Below, piece by piece: positions 35,640 through 46,639 of a DNA stretch of 64,000 bases (within the stretch, counting starts at the first letter, position 1; every line of letters begins with the position of its first letter). The DNA comes from Gnetum montanum (lineage: Eukaryota > Streptophyta > Gnetopsida > Gnetales > Gnetaceae). The DNA lies in assembly GCA_015680685.1 (NCBI GenBank), contig MNCI01026460.1, positions 225,735 through 289,734 of the forward strand. Reading direction: 5' to 3'. The notes under the pieces were generated by a model. The model did no database searches. It saw only the letters and a program-made list of their open reading frames with translations, and was not told the DNA's origin. The position numbers were made by a program, and so were the translations under genes.

Positions 35640-36470
35640 GGGCTTGTTATGAATCTTTAGGGGATTGGTTGTAGCAACCTCAGCTAATGAATCTTCATAA
35701 CCTTTGAGTAATTCTACTATATTTTTTAGTGTAATTTAATTTGGAAAAGGCAATACACAATATCCACCTATTTTTTTTATTACCCTGTAAAATCAATGAC
35801 ACAACTTTTCTATGAAACTTTCCATTTATTTATCGTTCAATTAAAAGTTGTATGACACTGTAGATGTGATCTTTAGGTATGTCCTTTATAGATATGCAAC
35901 TTGAAATATCTTGTAGCAGATTATGTATAGGATTATTCCCTCTTTTTGAGAATTCATGGAAAAACATTTTGGTAAAATTAGATACTTGAACATTTTCATC
36001 CTTTAAATAGAGAGTGATTTTGTTAATGTAGCCCTTCATCTTCATCATGTCATTTAGTGTAAGATGTGACAATACAAATATTGCATTTTCCTTGCTAAAG
36101 TTAACATCAATAATTGTGAGTTTTCCTAGAGCCAACATTACTGGAGTTTGGAATCCTGGAAATTTTCCAAAACATTATACTTTCTACATAACCTTTGCAA
36201 CAACCTGTGTACATAAACCATCTGAAACTTTTCTAAAACAATTTCCTTTTCAACCTTTTTAGTGAAAGAATTCAACATTGATATTAACTTCCTGAGACAT
36301 TTCTCCTAAATTCTTTGATGTATCAATCTCATTTAGTTTTTAATTGCATTAGCTTCAACTACTGCTTCATCAAATTGTTTAACATGATAACATTTCATGC
36401 CCCTCCTTTTTTATACTTTATTTGAGAAACATTAAATTTATTGAAAAATTTTCAGGAGGTTGAGACTCTC
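35640..36470 (-). pseudogene. Condensin subunit CAP-D2 fragment (host gene remnant)
   Basis: CAP-D2 is a HEAT-repeat subunit of condensin I, which compacts chromosomes in mitosis. On the minus strand: EKEIV then LLQRLCRKYNVL (about 36250-36190); PVMLALGKLTIIDVNF (36140); VLSHLTLNDMMKMKGYI (36080); FFHEFSKRGNNPIHNLLQDI; then after a stop MESFIEKLCH and a segment like LLKGYEDSLAE. The order follows the conserved C-terminal HEAT region. About 50 residues normally between IIDADFC and the NAVLVLSHL strand are absent at FSKENAIF, a clean join that looks like skipped exons or a deletion. Frameshifts and stops make it a pseudogene; absence of visible introns fits a processed copy. An Athila-like gag starts right at its 5' side. 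Confidence 0.8.
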
Positions 36471-36477
36471 AAATTTG

Positions 36478-37880
36478 AAATACCAGTTGGTACCGGTCCT
36501 TAGAACTGGAAACCATTAGGAGGTCAAGTACAATGCTAGAACTGTTCAACGAAAAGTATCAAACGTAGTCCAGAGTGTCCAATTTGCGTAAGCAAATCCA
36601 AGGCTAGAAGCAAGGTACACACAAACCCTTGGATGCTGCCATGTCCTGCTATTACACATTTTTACATCATTGCCCAGGCCATGGGTACGCTCAGCAGGAT
36701 CAACTTCGCCACATTGTGGATGGGCTAAGGAATGAAACTAGAAGAACCCTTGAGACTTATGCCCAAGGGAGACTCTCACAACTCAGAGCCCATGAAGTAC
36801 GTAGCTTGTTGGAGCAAGTAGCAAACGAAGAGGGTGAGCTATGAAAAAGGGAAAGTACGGAAGAGTACAACTGCGATCCCTCCCTTTGAAAGAAAGGAGT
36901 GAAATTTTATGATGAAGAGGATGAGTCACCAATCGAAGAGTTGGTGAATCAGAAAACTTTGCCGATCCAAAAGTTAACAATCAAGGTATTGGCCAAAGTG
37001 GACCAAATGTGGGATTCCTTAGACTCAAGAATTAAAATAGTCTTGAAAATTGTAGAAGAGTCTAAGGTTGAACAAAGTAGTGACAAAGGTAAGAAAAAGT
37101 GAAGAGATTTAAGCCTTACACATAACAAGGGTAAGGAAAAAATCACTAACTCCGATGTGGCTGAGGATTCTGATTCAGACGATGATAGTGGATGTGGGGT
37201 CTACTACTATGAACATCCTAAGGGATGTTGCCCCATTATCTCACATCTATAGGAGTCTGGGGTGTATGCACTTAATCCAAGACTCAACCAACGGAAAACG
37301 CCCCGAAGGTTACCTTATCCACAAGGTAATCCAAGCCATTTTCACCAACCACTAACGTATTATCCAAGTGGAACTCTGCCACAGCCCATCGGACAGCATT
37401 AGTAGTGGCAATACCCACAGTCATGGGGGATGCCACCGCCAACACAATAGTACCCTTACCGGCAGCCCAATCCTTATGGTTATTATGTGCAGTAGCCGAT
37501 TTCTCCAAGTGACTCTATGGGTCATGCAACCTCCAACCATCACTACCAAGTTTGGAAGTACTTCAGAAGGACTCCATCTCCTTCAGGAGACATCTCACAC
37601 TCGTTCCATCCTCCTAATCCATCCACACCTCTTCCATCACAAGTAGTTCCCATAGCACCTCTTGCTCCAACAATGTAAGGGGAACTTCCTCCTCAACCGC
37701 AGCAACGTCACGCTGCGAGAGCTGTAAATATCCAACCTGCTGCTAGTTCTGATAACTGTAAAAAGAGAAGACCTTACTTTAGAATCAAAAGCCCAGACAA
37801 ACTCTCGCAACAACAAGAGGTTGAAGCCATGTACACTCCTCCACCATCTAACACCTCGGAGCACCCTTCAGTCTAATAGA
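36478..37880 (+). pseudogene. Athila-like gag (element E)
   Basis: 5'-truncated gag beginning at YRSLELETIRRSS, then LELFNEKYQT, PLDAAMSCYYTFLHHCPGHG, RHIVDGLRNETRRTLET and a helical LRAHEVRSLLEQVANEE. These match the D2 gag at 24500-24880. After stops come acidic DSDSDDDSGCG and the zinc-knuckle remnant CGVYYYEHPKGCCPI (37200). A Pro/Tyr/Gln-rich tail runs to HPSV-stop near 37877. It abuts the CAP-D2 remnant at about 36470, so the left end was lost by recombination or deletion. Confidence 0.88.
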
Positions 37881-37954
37881 GCATAATGCATACGGTTATA
37901 TTAATGCATACCGTAACCGATTGGATCAAGGTAGGCCACCTTCCCAAGAAACTA

Positions 37955-38437
37955 ATTAACCCTAGGAGTCCCTTAATCTATTTGTAGATCGTCAAAAATA
38001 AACCACATAGGGCTCTTCTTGACTCAGGTTCCGAAGTCAACTTAATTTCATGAGAGATGTATCACGCCTGGAACCTGCCCCAACTCAAGAAGAGCAACAT
38101 TCAACTAGAGCTGGCAAACCAGTCCATCACCATTCCCTTAGGATTCGTGGAGGACATCATCACCACTGTGTGTGGTTGGTCTTACCCAATTGATTTTCTG
38201 ATGATCGAAGTTAACAACAACGAAGGGGACTTCCCAATTATAATGGGAAGGGCATGGCTTAGTACAGTAGACACATGCCTTAGGATCCACGATCTTTCCT
38301 TGGAAATTTCAAAGATAAACATATGTGGAAATATTGAGAAGAGGAAAGTTCCATGCATCACATACAGTGATTCATCAGGTGATGACATGGAGGAAATGCC
38401 TCCATGTAATAGGTGTGCCCATGAAACTTTGAACTAA
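37955..38437 (+). pseudogene. Retropepsin-like protease (element E)
   Basis: Shows RALLDSGSEVNLIS with the catalytic Asp-Ser-Gly (38009-38050), then after one stop QLELANQSITIPLGFVEDI, YPIDFLMIEVN and FPIIMGRAWLSTVD, the standard strand and flap order of plant gypsy proteases. The open part covers 126 codons. No RT follows; instead the 3' non-coding module begins. Confidence 0.88.
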
Positions 38438-38680
38438 AGATGCCTGTATGTAGCAACCACACAACCAGTAGTAGACACCCCGTGGTTGATAGCTCAAAGG
38501 AGCAAAAAAATGTACATGGAACGAATTGAGAAACCCATGCCAACAACGAAGACATAGACACATTGAAATATGAGCGTCACCAACTTTCACCCCTCAATCT
38601 AAGATCATCAATTGGGAGAAGTTGGGCACTTCTAGGAAATTCAAACAAACACTCATTATTTTGGATCTCTCCCTTACAAC

Positions 38681-38867
38681 TCAGTCATGGGGGAGATGAC
38701 CACCTATGCTAATCATATGGGGCCCTTAGTTATTTTAAGTTTTTGTTTTACACGTTTTTGTTTTACAACATTTTTGTTTTACACATTTTTGTTTTACAAA
38801 TTTCTTTAACTTTTCTACTTTTTGTTTTACAAATTTCTTTAACTTTTCTCATTTTTGTTTTACAACA
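38681..38867 (+). mobile_element. Polypurine-like motif and TTTTGTTTTACA repeats (element E)
   Basis: TCAGTCATGGGGGAGATGAC (38681-38700) precedes a run of TTTTTGTTTTACAA units that ends in the assembly gap. The same motif and T-rich repeats appear in reverse at 42640-42870, placing this just after the coding part of an Athila-like element. Confidence 0.7.
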
Positions 38868-39460
38868 NNNNNNNNNNNNNNNNNNNNNNNNNNNNNNNNN
38901 NNNNNNNNNNNNNNNNNNNNNNNNNNNNNNNNNNNNNNNNNNNNNNNNNNNNNNNNNNNNNNNNNNNNNNNNNNNNNNNNNNNNNNNNNNNNNNNNNNNN
39001 NNNNNNNNNNNNNNNNNNNNNNNNNNNNNNNNNNNNNNNNNNNNNNNNNNNNNNNNNNNNNNNNNNNNNNNNNNNNNNNNNNNNNNNNNNNNNNNNNNNN
39101 NNNNNNNNNNNNNNNNNNNNNNNNNNNNNNNNNNNNNNNNNNNNNNNNNNNNNNNNNNNNNNNNNNNNNNNNNNNNNNNNNNNNNNNNNNNNNNNNNNNN
39201 NNNNNNNNNNNNNNNNNNNNNNNNNNNNNNNNNNNNNNNNNNNNNNNNNNNNNNNNNNNNNNNNNNNNNNNNNNNNNNNNNNNNNNNNNNNNNNNNNNNN
39301 NNNNNNNNNNNNNNNNNNNNNNNNNNNNNNNNNNNNNNNNNNNNNNNNNNNNNNNNNNNNNNNNNNNNNNNNNNNNNNNNNNNNNNNNNNNNNNNNNNNN
39401 NNNNNNNNNNNNNNNNNNNNNNNNNNNNNNNNNNNNNNNNNNNNNNNNNNNNNNNNNNNN
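38868..39460. other. Assembly gap (593 N)
   Basis: Undetermined bases inside a T-rich repetitive stretch. Apparent long ORFs across it are artefacts. Confidence 1.
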
Positions 39461-40541
39461 GAAGTGGTTGGTTTGAGGCTGGAGTTGGAATGAGACTTGC
39501 CAAGTCACATTAATCATAAACCACACAAGGGGTTGTACACCACCTTGTCCTTGGGATTCCATTCCATTCTCTTCCCTTCATCCTTCTCTCCATGGTTCAC
39601 CTCATTTCCAGTTGTATCATTAGTGTATATATTTTGGTTGATGCATTGTTTTCTTTTTGGTAAATTCTTGTGGTTAAGACTTTAACTCTTGTTCCATATG
39701 ACATTCCCAGGGCCTATGGACTCTATGAATGTGGGTTTGTCAGGGCATTAAGGGCATGAGCCTGCTTTGGGAAGGATCCACTGACATTCCTATTTGGAGC
39801 CTTAGTTAAATTATTTTCCTTATAATTTTACAATTAATTTTATTTTTGTTCATTTCCATCCTGACATCCACTCCATCGATGCCATAGTTGTCTCTTTTTA
39901 CCTATCTTTCTTGCTCCTTTTCTTTCTCCATTCTAATGCTACCGAAGGTTCACGATTAGTCATGGGGGTACGGGGCCTGATTTTTTCAATTTTCTCCCTG
40001 CCCTGAAATTTTTGATTTTCTTCCTAAACCCTACACCTTTGGTAGTCATCAGTCACATATTCCCAAATCCATGTTAGCCATACCACAACCTAGCCAATGG
40101 ACCTACACCGAAGTAAGGTATTAAATAGATGTTGATCAATTACCCTTGCTAATATACGATTTTGTTGTGTGTGCAGATGGCGGACATGCAAGCAATGGAT
40201 TGGATCTGGAGCAAAAACTTGGAATGGAGCAGCGTTAAAGTAGCTATGCAAGGAGCAAGATCGATGGTGTGCTTATGGATGGACAACAAAGGTGCAATCT
40301 TGGCATTGGCAACAACAACACTTCTTTCCTTCTCTCTTTCTCTCCCAGTTGCCAACAAAGGCCTGATGTCATTGTAATAAGGTGTTCACCCTTGTTTTCA
40401 TGAACACCAGTTTTGTCAAGTATTGTAATAATGATCCGTTCACATGTCATCCCATTAGTTCCATCTCCCTCAATAATTCCATACTTACCTGATATTATTG
40501 TAAGGAACTCGAGGATGAGTTTTCATTTAGTCATGGGGGTA
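39461..40541 (+). mobile_element. 3' internal region before LTR, non-coding
   Basis: Holds a polypurine-like motif ATTAGTCATGGGGGTAC (39956-39972), an acceptor-like TTGTTGTGTGTGCAG ending at 40176, and the true polypurine tract TTAGTCATGGGGGTA (40527-40541). No recognisable coding sequence; the 71-codon ORF at 40162 is weak. Confidence 0.55.
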
Positions 40542-41432
40542 TGATGAGACACGATGTCGCATGCGTCGCGATATCACGTTCTACCACCAAATCTATAAAT
40601 AAGAGGTGGCACTCCCTTCATTTCCAATCCTAGGCTAGAAGTAGCGAAGCTCTGGCGGATTGATCACCCTAGAGATAGAATATTTTCCATGTGCCCACAG
40701 TAGGAGTCCCCAAGTGAACGGTTCTTTATTCGAGCAACTTTGTACCTAAACGCAAGTTGTGTACAGAAATAAAGGCGAGATTTGTGGATAAACCTTGTAG
40801 TACATGGATAAGTTTTATTACATGTTATTTATTACCTATTGTTACCTATTGGTTACGAGCATTGACGAATGTGTACAGCTAACCAAGGAATCAGCTACTC
40901 ATCATTATTAGATTCTCTCACCCTTGTCTCCTAGAACGTGGGACGAGTACGACTTGATTACGAGAATCTATGGATGTGTACGGCTAGTTAAGGAATCGGC
41001 TACTCGTCACACTTAGGCTAGTTAGGTGCCTTAGTACGATCACTTCGAGCACGTGTGTTACGTGTGGTGATCCCAGTAATGATTAGCATTTGGTAGCCAC
41101 AGTTGCACAGTTCAGGGTGTGTACGGTAAGTGGGAATGGATGCTGATGCTAGTTAATTTAGACTTAGGACATTAGTTAGAATTAGTTAGTTTTCTCAACC
41201 CTTTGCTCTTAGCGTAGAAGACATAAAACTAGAAAAGACCAAAAAAATCATATACCTCGGACTTACTTAACCATACACCATGACAACAACAAGTAAGTCT
41301 GGGAAGATAACGAACAATTAACCCCAAGTGTTCCATGGGGCGTTTAGGCATTTAGTCTGCGGAGTTCAACCGGATTGCACATGCTACGCTTGTTTCACAT
41401 GGTTGAGTGTAGGGATACCTCGCCACTCATCA
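40542..41432 (+). repeat. 3' LTR, Athila-like family (891 bp)
   Basis: Begins TGATGAGACACG after the polypurine tract and ends CGCCACTCATCA. TATA box TATAAATAAG at 40594. Just upstream is the palindromic GATGTCGCATGCGTCGCGATATC. Very similar to the LTRs at 23050 and 54519. No primer binding site follows, so it is a 3' LTR. Confidence 0.9.
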
Positions 41433-42620
41433 AACATGTTGAAAATATTAGAGGAGGGTCTTGAAGTTTTGAAAATTGAGAAATGATTGGAGAATGAGAT
41501 TTTATGGAGAAAAATGCCTTAAGGAGCGCATAGTTGGATGCATGATGGAGTGCAAGAAATATTTGATTGCAACAACATCTAAGGATAAGGAACTTAACTA
41601 ACCAAATTGTGAGATATGCAAGTGGGTCCTTCCCATAGTAGAACATGCCCTTTTTGCCCATGCAAAACCTCAACTAAGAAGTTTGTGGGCCCCATAGTTG
41701 ATTAATGGTTACGAAAAGTTAAGGACAGAACCTAGAGAATCTATTTAGGAATCTCAACACATCAAACTAAGACATTGGGAAAAAAATGGATAACTATTAG
41801 TCAGGTAAGTTATGGAAGCATTAATGGATGATAGAGAGAGTGGAATGAAGTTCATGGTCTTGGTCAGATGAAGACCTTCCATCCCTAGTCTAGACCAGAA
41901 CCAATCATGTTCAGTGACTTCGCATCAACACTCTAAGACTAATCCACCTCCTTGAGATACAAAAATGCTCCCATAGACAACCACTTTTCCTTATTTGAGA
42001 AGAAAAGAGAAGTAAGAAGTGAGAAAGGACATTATTTAAAGGGGACCTTCAAGCATGGGTAACATGTATTTCTAGTCCGATAACTAATGCTTGTAGCTTG
42101 TTTATTTTTTCTAAGGGGTGTGCTTTGAATTTTCATCATGTTTTTATTTTTTGAATTTTTTGAAATTTTTGGATGGAAACCACATCATGCAAAGACTTAT
42201 TCAACTTCCTATTATTAGTTGATACGAAATGGTACCAAATCCATGAAAAACACACTTGTAGTCAAGATTGTACAAGGTACAAAGAGCTTTGAGTCCTCTT
42301 GAAGCTACACCTTTTTCAAACCTTTGAATCCTTTCCAAGTTTGGAACCTACCAAGGTTACAAGTTTGTTAAGGTTTTATTAATGAAAAGGGACCTCATGT
42401 TTCCAAAACAAGGAAAATCATAGAGTTTGTGGATAAGTGGATGATGTGGACTCACTTCATGTTCCATGAAAAAGAAACTTTTTCTTAGTAATTATTCATC
42501 AAAATTCAAAAATATAAACTAGACATTACTAATAAAAAATGTTAAGTACAAACCACCATTAGCAAATAGTTATAGCATCTGTGTGTCCTATTCGTAATAA
42601 AGCACTTTTATAAGAAAAGA
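41433..42620. other. Unassigned region
   Basis: No recognised gene. A plus-strand frame near 41500-41690 has a Cys pair (NCEICKWVLPIVEHALF) of unknown origin. Confidence 0.3.
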
Positions 42621-42639
42621 AGAGAAATTCAAAACAAAA

Positions 42640-42870
42640 TAAAGGAAAATATAAAAGAAATTGTAGAAAAATAAAACATATTAATGATGTTGTAAAACAA
42701 AAATTGAGAAAAAATAATAAAGTAAAACAAAAGGGTGTAAGATAAAGAAGGTGTAAAACAAAAATTTGTAAAAATAACAAATTGTAAAAAAAATGTGAAA
42801 AATAAAAAAGATGAAAAACTAAGAAGCCACTATAATGGTTAGCATGGATGGTCATCTCCCCCAAGACTAA
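42640..42870 (-). mobile_element. 3' non-coding module of element F
   Basis: On the minus strand: ATTAGTCTTGGGGGAGATGACC followed by TTTTTGTTTTACA-type repeats, as at 38681-38867. It follows the integrase of the same element. Confidence 0.7.
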
Positions 42871-43229
42871 TTTGTAAGGAGGAGATCCAAAAAATTAAGC
42901 ATGGTTGTCCATTTGATAGGGCATTTGTTGCATTGGCTTACTTAGGTTTGTGGAAATGTTTTACTTATTGCATGTTGAGTAGTTGCTTTTTGTTTAGGCT
43001 CTTAGGTTTGTAGATTAACATGAACCTAGAAGGAAAGGCTTCATAGATAATATAAAGTCCCTTCCACAACATTGGGGACTTTATCTTTTGAGGTATGTGT
43101 GTGGGGTTTCATTAGAGGACCTTTTTTTTAGGTTTAAATTTTACTTTCCATATTCTAAGGTCATGAAACTTTTTGTTGCATGCCTTGTGCACTTTGTTCA
43201 AGGATAGAGGTACCAATCAATTTTCATCT

Positions 43230-44180
43230 AGCACATTCAAGTTGATTAATCTTTCTTTTTGTGCTAGGCTAAGGTCAAGGTCCAAGTCATAGGTTGTTGA
43301 AAGTATATGGAGTTTAGATTAGATAGGTAGAGTTGGTAATTTTTCATACACTAGCTCATAGGGAGAGTAGCCTATAGGAATTCTTCATGTTGAGTAGTAT
43401 GCCTAGAGGGCATCATCTAGTTTTGTGCTCTAGTCTCTCTTATATTTGCTAATAGTTCTTATTAGGATCTTCATGATCTCCCTATTAGTAACTATTTCTT
43501 GACCATTGGCTTAGGGGTGCTATGGTGTTTTTAGTTTATGTTCAACCTCTAAGCATTGTATAAGCTTATGCAAGGTAGTGCCTATAAAATGGGTTCTATT
43601 ATCAAAAATTAGTGCATGTGGAATCTCAAACCTATTTACAACATTTTGTTGTACAAAATGCATAATAGTAGATGATGTATAGTTGATGATGGCTACTGCC
43701 TCTATCCATTTTGTGTAGTAATCAACAACAATGATTATGTACACCTTTCCATTTGACATGGGTGTGATGGGATCCATGAAGTCTATGCCCCATATGTTAA
43801 AGGATTTCAATGATTGGATCCATTGTTAAGGTTCTTTCATTCAAGCAGTCATCCCACCATCATGTTGACAATGTTCACAAGAGTAGAAAAATTTATGGAC
43901 ATCCCTAGAGATGGTTGGACAATAATATCCTACCATTAGGATCTTAATGCTTATGTATCTTGTAGCATAGTGGCCCCCACAAGGATCCTCATGAGCATCC
44001 TGAAGAATGCATAGTTGATTAGCATCAAGTACACATCAATGAACTAGGTCATCGACACACACCTTGTAAAGGTGTTCATTGATTTTCATGAAGCATTTTC
44101 TTGATGAAGAAACTGTTGTTTCTACCTATAGTCTAGATCTTGTGGCATCTCTTAAGTAGGAAGATAAGTGAGGATGCCAT
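43230..44180 (-). pseudogene. Integrase of Athila-like element F
   Basis: Minus-strand reading shows the catalytic core WGIDFMDPITPMSNGKVYI (first Asp), VDYYTKWIEAVAI and ALIFDNRTHFIGTTLHKLI (second Asp) at 43810-43520. The C-terminal domain continues with stops to about 43230. The zinc-binding domain upstream is heavily mutated. It comes after RNase H, giving the normal order PR-RT-RNH-INT. Confidence 0.88.
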
Positions 44181-44269
44181 CATACCATTTTGGTTCATCA
44201 GGCACTTGTTCATTTATTGCACCAGTAAAGAGGAGTTTATCAAGAAATTTATCAAAGAGTGGACTCTCC

Positions 44270-44800
44270 TCTTTGTTATCCCATCGTAATTGAGACAAGT
44301 TATCAGTGACCACATTCTCAGTCCCCTTTCAATCTACCATTGTATGATTAAACTCCTAAAAGATTACTAGCCATTGTATGATATGAGGGCTCACCATTGG
44401 CTTGTTCATAAGGAAGAAAATAGCACTATGGTCAATGTNTTATCAAAGCACATAGTGATTAAACTTCTCTAGAGCATACATCATGATCATTAGTTGTTTC
44501 TCTTCTTTGATGTAAGTTAGCTATGCACCTATAATGCTTTGACTTGTGTAGTGGATGTAATATGAATGTTTCTTAATGTCCAATTGCATAAGTATAGCTC
44601 CTAAGGCATAATTTGATGCATTTTTCATTATATGAAATGATTTTTGGCTAGTTAGGTGCTTGTAAAATTGGAGTCTCTATGAGCTTCTACTTGAGGCTTT
44701 GGAATGCATTTTTGCATTTTTGATCTTATAGAAATTATCTATAAAATGCCACTAGTAGCCACTATGTCCAAAGAATGATTGGACATCTTTAATGATTTCC
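44270..44800 (-). pseudogene. RNase H of element F (Ty3/gypsy type)
   Basis: Degrades the RNA template during reverse transcription. Recognisable pieces are FHIMKNASNYALGAILMQ, HYTSQSI, EEKQLMIMMYALEKFNHYVL and VVTDNLSQLRWD, the usual gypsy RNase H order, in one minus frame with several stops. One N at 44439. Confidence 0.75.
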
Positions 44801-44809
44801 AGTTGGCTA

Positions 44810-45540
44810 GTTGTTCTTTGGATGACCCTTATCTTTCCAGCATCCACCTCAATCTCTACCTAAAAAATTCTATGTCCTAATACAATGCCCTCTTGGGCCA
44901 TCAGATGGCTCTTTTTCCAATTAAGCCAAAGATTTATCTTCACAAAACTTTTAAGCACTTACTCAAGATAGTCTAAGGCTTGCTCAAATGTGGTTCCATA
45001 GGTGGAGAAATCATCCATAAAGACTTCCATCTTGTAATCAACTTGTTGCTAAAAAATGCTCAAGACCAAGTGTTGGAATGTTGTAAGAGCATTGCATAGA
45101 TCAAAAGGCATCTTTCGATATGGAAAATTTCCCTAGGAAATTGTGAATGTTGTTTTGGCTTGATCCTCTAGTTTGATTTGGATTTGGTTATAGCCACTAT
45201 AACCATCCAGAAAGCTATAATAGCAATGCCTAGGTATAGTGTCCAACACTTGATCTGCAAATAGAAATGGATAGTGATCTTTGAATATTGCTATATTCAA
45301 TAGCCAAAAGTTAATGCAGACCCACCACTTTTTAGCTTTCTTTGGCATAATCATGAGTGGGCTAACCCACTCAATATCCAAAATGGGATAGATAAACCCC
45401 ATCTTGAGAGGCTTTTTGATTTCCTCTTTGAAATCCTACTTTAATTTGGGGTTTAATTGTTGCTATTGTTGCCTCTTTGGCTTCATATCTAGATCAATGT
45501 AAACACAATGCTAGCATATCTTAGAATCAATCCCTATGAG
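44810..45540 (-). pseudogene. Reverse transcriptase of element F
   Basis: Minus strand: GFIYPILDIEWVSPLMIMPK, CINFWLLNIAIFKDHYPF, YYSFLDGYSGYNQIQI (first catalytic Asp), TTFTIS, then after a stop KMPFDLCNALTTFQ and EVFMDDFSTYG (FMDD, 45010-45030), followed by LGHRIF. Domain order and spacing are normal. Several stops, no large deletion. Confidence 0.9.
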
Positions 45541-45939
45541 TTCAGGATATGACCAAGCAAAGGTTGTTGGCCATTTGTTGATCACCCTCAACAACATCTA
45601 TTTCTATTCAAGAGCAAGATTGACATTAATGATTACTAGCTTTTCATTTTTCAAAAATGCATACTCCATGTTGGTAGGTAGAGTTTTTAACTCTAAGGTA
45701 TCTTATTTAAAATTTTCAAGGATTTTCAAATTTTCCCAATAGGTATCATCATTTGCATCATTAGAGGGTTGATGATGAACTTGCTCTAGTTCATCCATAC
45801 TTTTAACATAGGGACATGTTAGGCTGTCAGTAGGTTTCATGCAAAGTGTGCTTCTTCTAGGATTAGCTATCAAGCAGTGAGTATCCTCCTATTTTTTGGC
45901 TACTATAAATAGAAACCTTTGAATATATGCCTTATTTGC

Positions 45940-46340
45940 ATACTTTTTGAATGCAAAAATGGATGCTCTTTTCATGGACCAGAGTTTCTACACGTTGTTG
46001 CACCCTATATTGCTATACATGATGCATGGAACTCATTTGTTCTCAATCTTTCTAAATGCATTTTCCTTGAAAATTTCCAGGGAAAGATCTCTAATGCTTA
46101 TTCGTGCATCAATAGTTCTTAACCAAGGTATTTCCATTATGATTGTGAGGTCCCCCCTGCAGTTCTTAACTTTGATTACTAAGAAATTGGTAGGATAAGG
46201 CCACCCACAGATAATGGTCACAATATCTTCTACTAGTCCCAATGGAACAATGATGGACTAGTTTGCTAATTCTAAATGGATGTTGCTATTATTGTGAGGA
46301 GGTAGGTTTCAAGTGTTGTACATTTTGTGAGAAATCAGAT
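45940..46340 (-). pseudogene. Protease of element F
   Basis: Matches the element E protease: GLVEDIVTIICGWPYPTNFL, DLTIIMEIPWLRTIDARI, DLSLEIF. The active-site loop reads VH-stop-GSRVNLIS where the sibling has LLDSGSEVNLIS, so both the catalytic Asp and the Ser are lost. Confidence 0.8.
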
Positions 46341-46639
46341 TAACTCTAGAACCTTAGTGAACAAGATCCTTGCATGGCTCATTCCTAGCAATCTAAAAAT
46401 AGATGAGAGGACTTCCAAGATTAGATCTTTTCCTATGAAGGTTTCCAACGTTGATCCAATCAAATACAATGTGGGTTAACATAACTATGTAGATCTTGGG
46501 ATGGGTTTGGTTTGAAGGGATTTTGAAAGGAATGGATTTAGAGGATGAAGCATATATAAGGTGAATAACCACATAAGTAGGTGAGGGTTTAGTAGGGCCA
46601 TTGATTTAGAAGAATTTTTTTTTATGGGATCTTTTTTCC

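Noticed and set aside
38743-39562. Long ORFs of 212-256 codons on both strands
   Set aside because: They span the run of Ns; open only because N codons are not read as stops.
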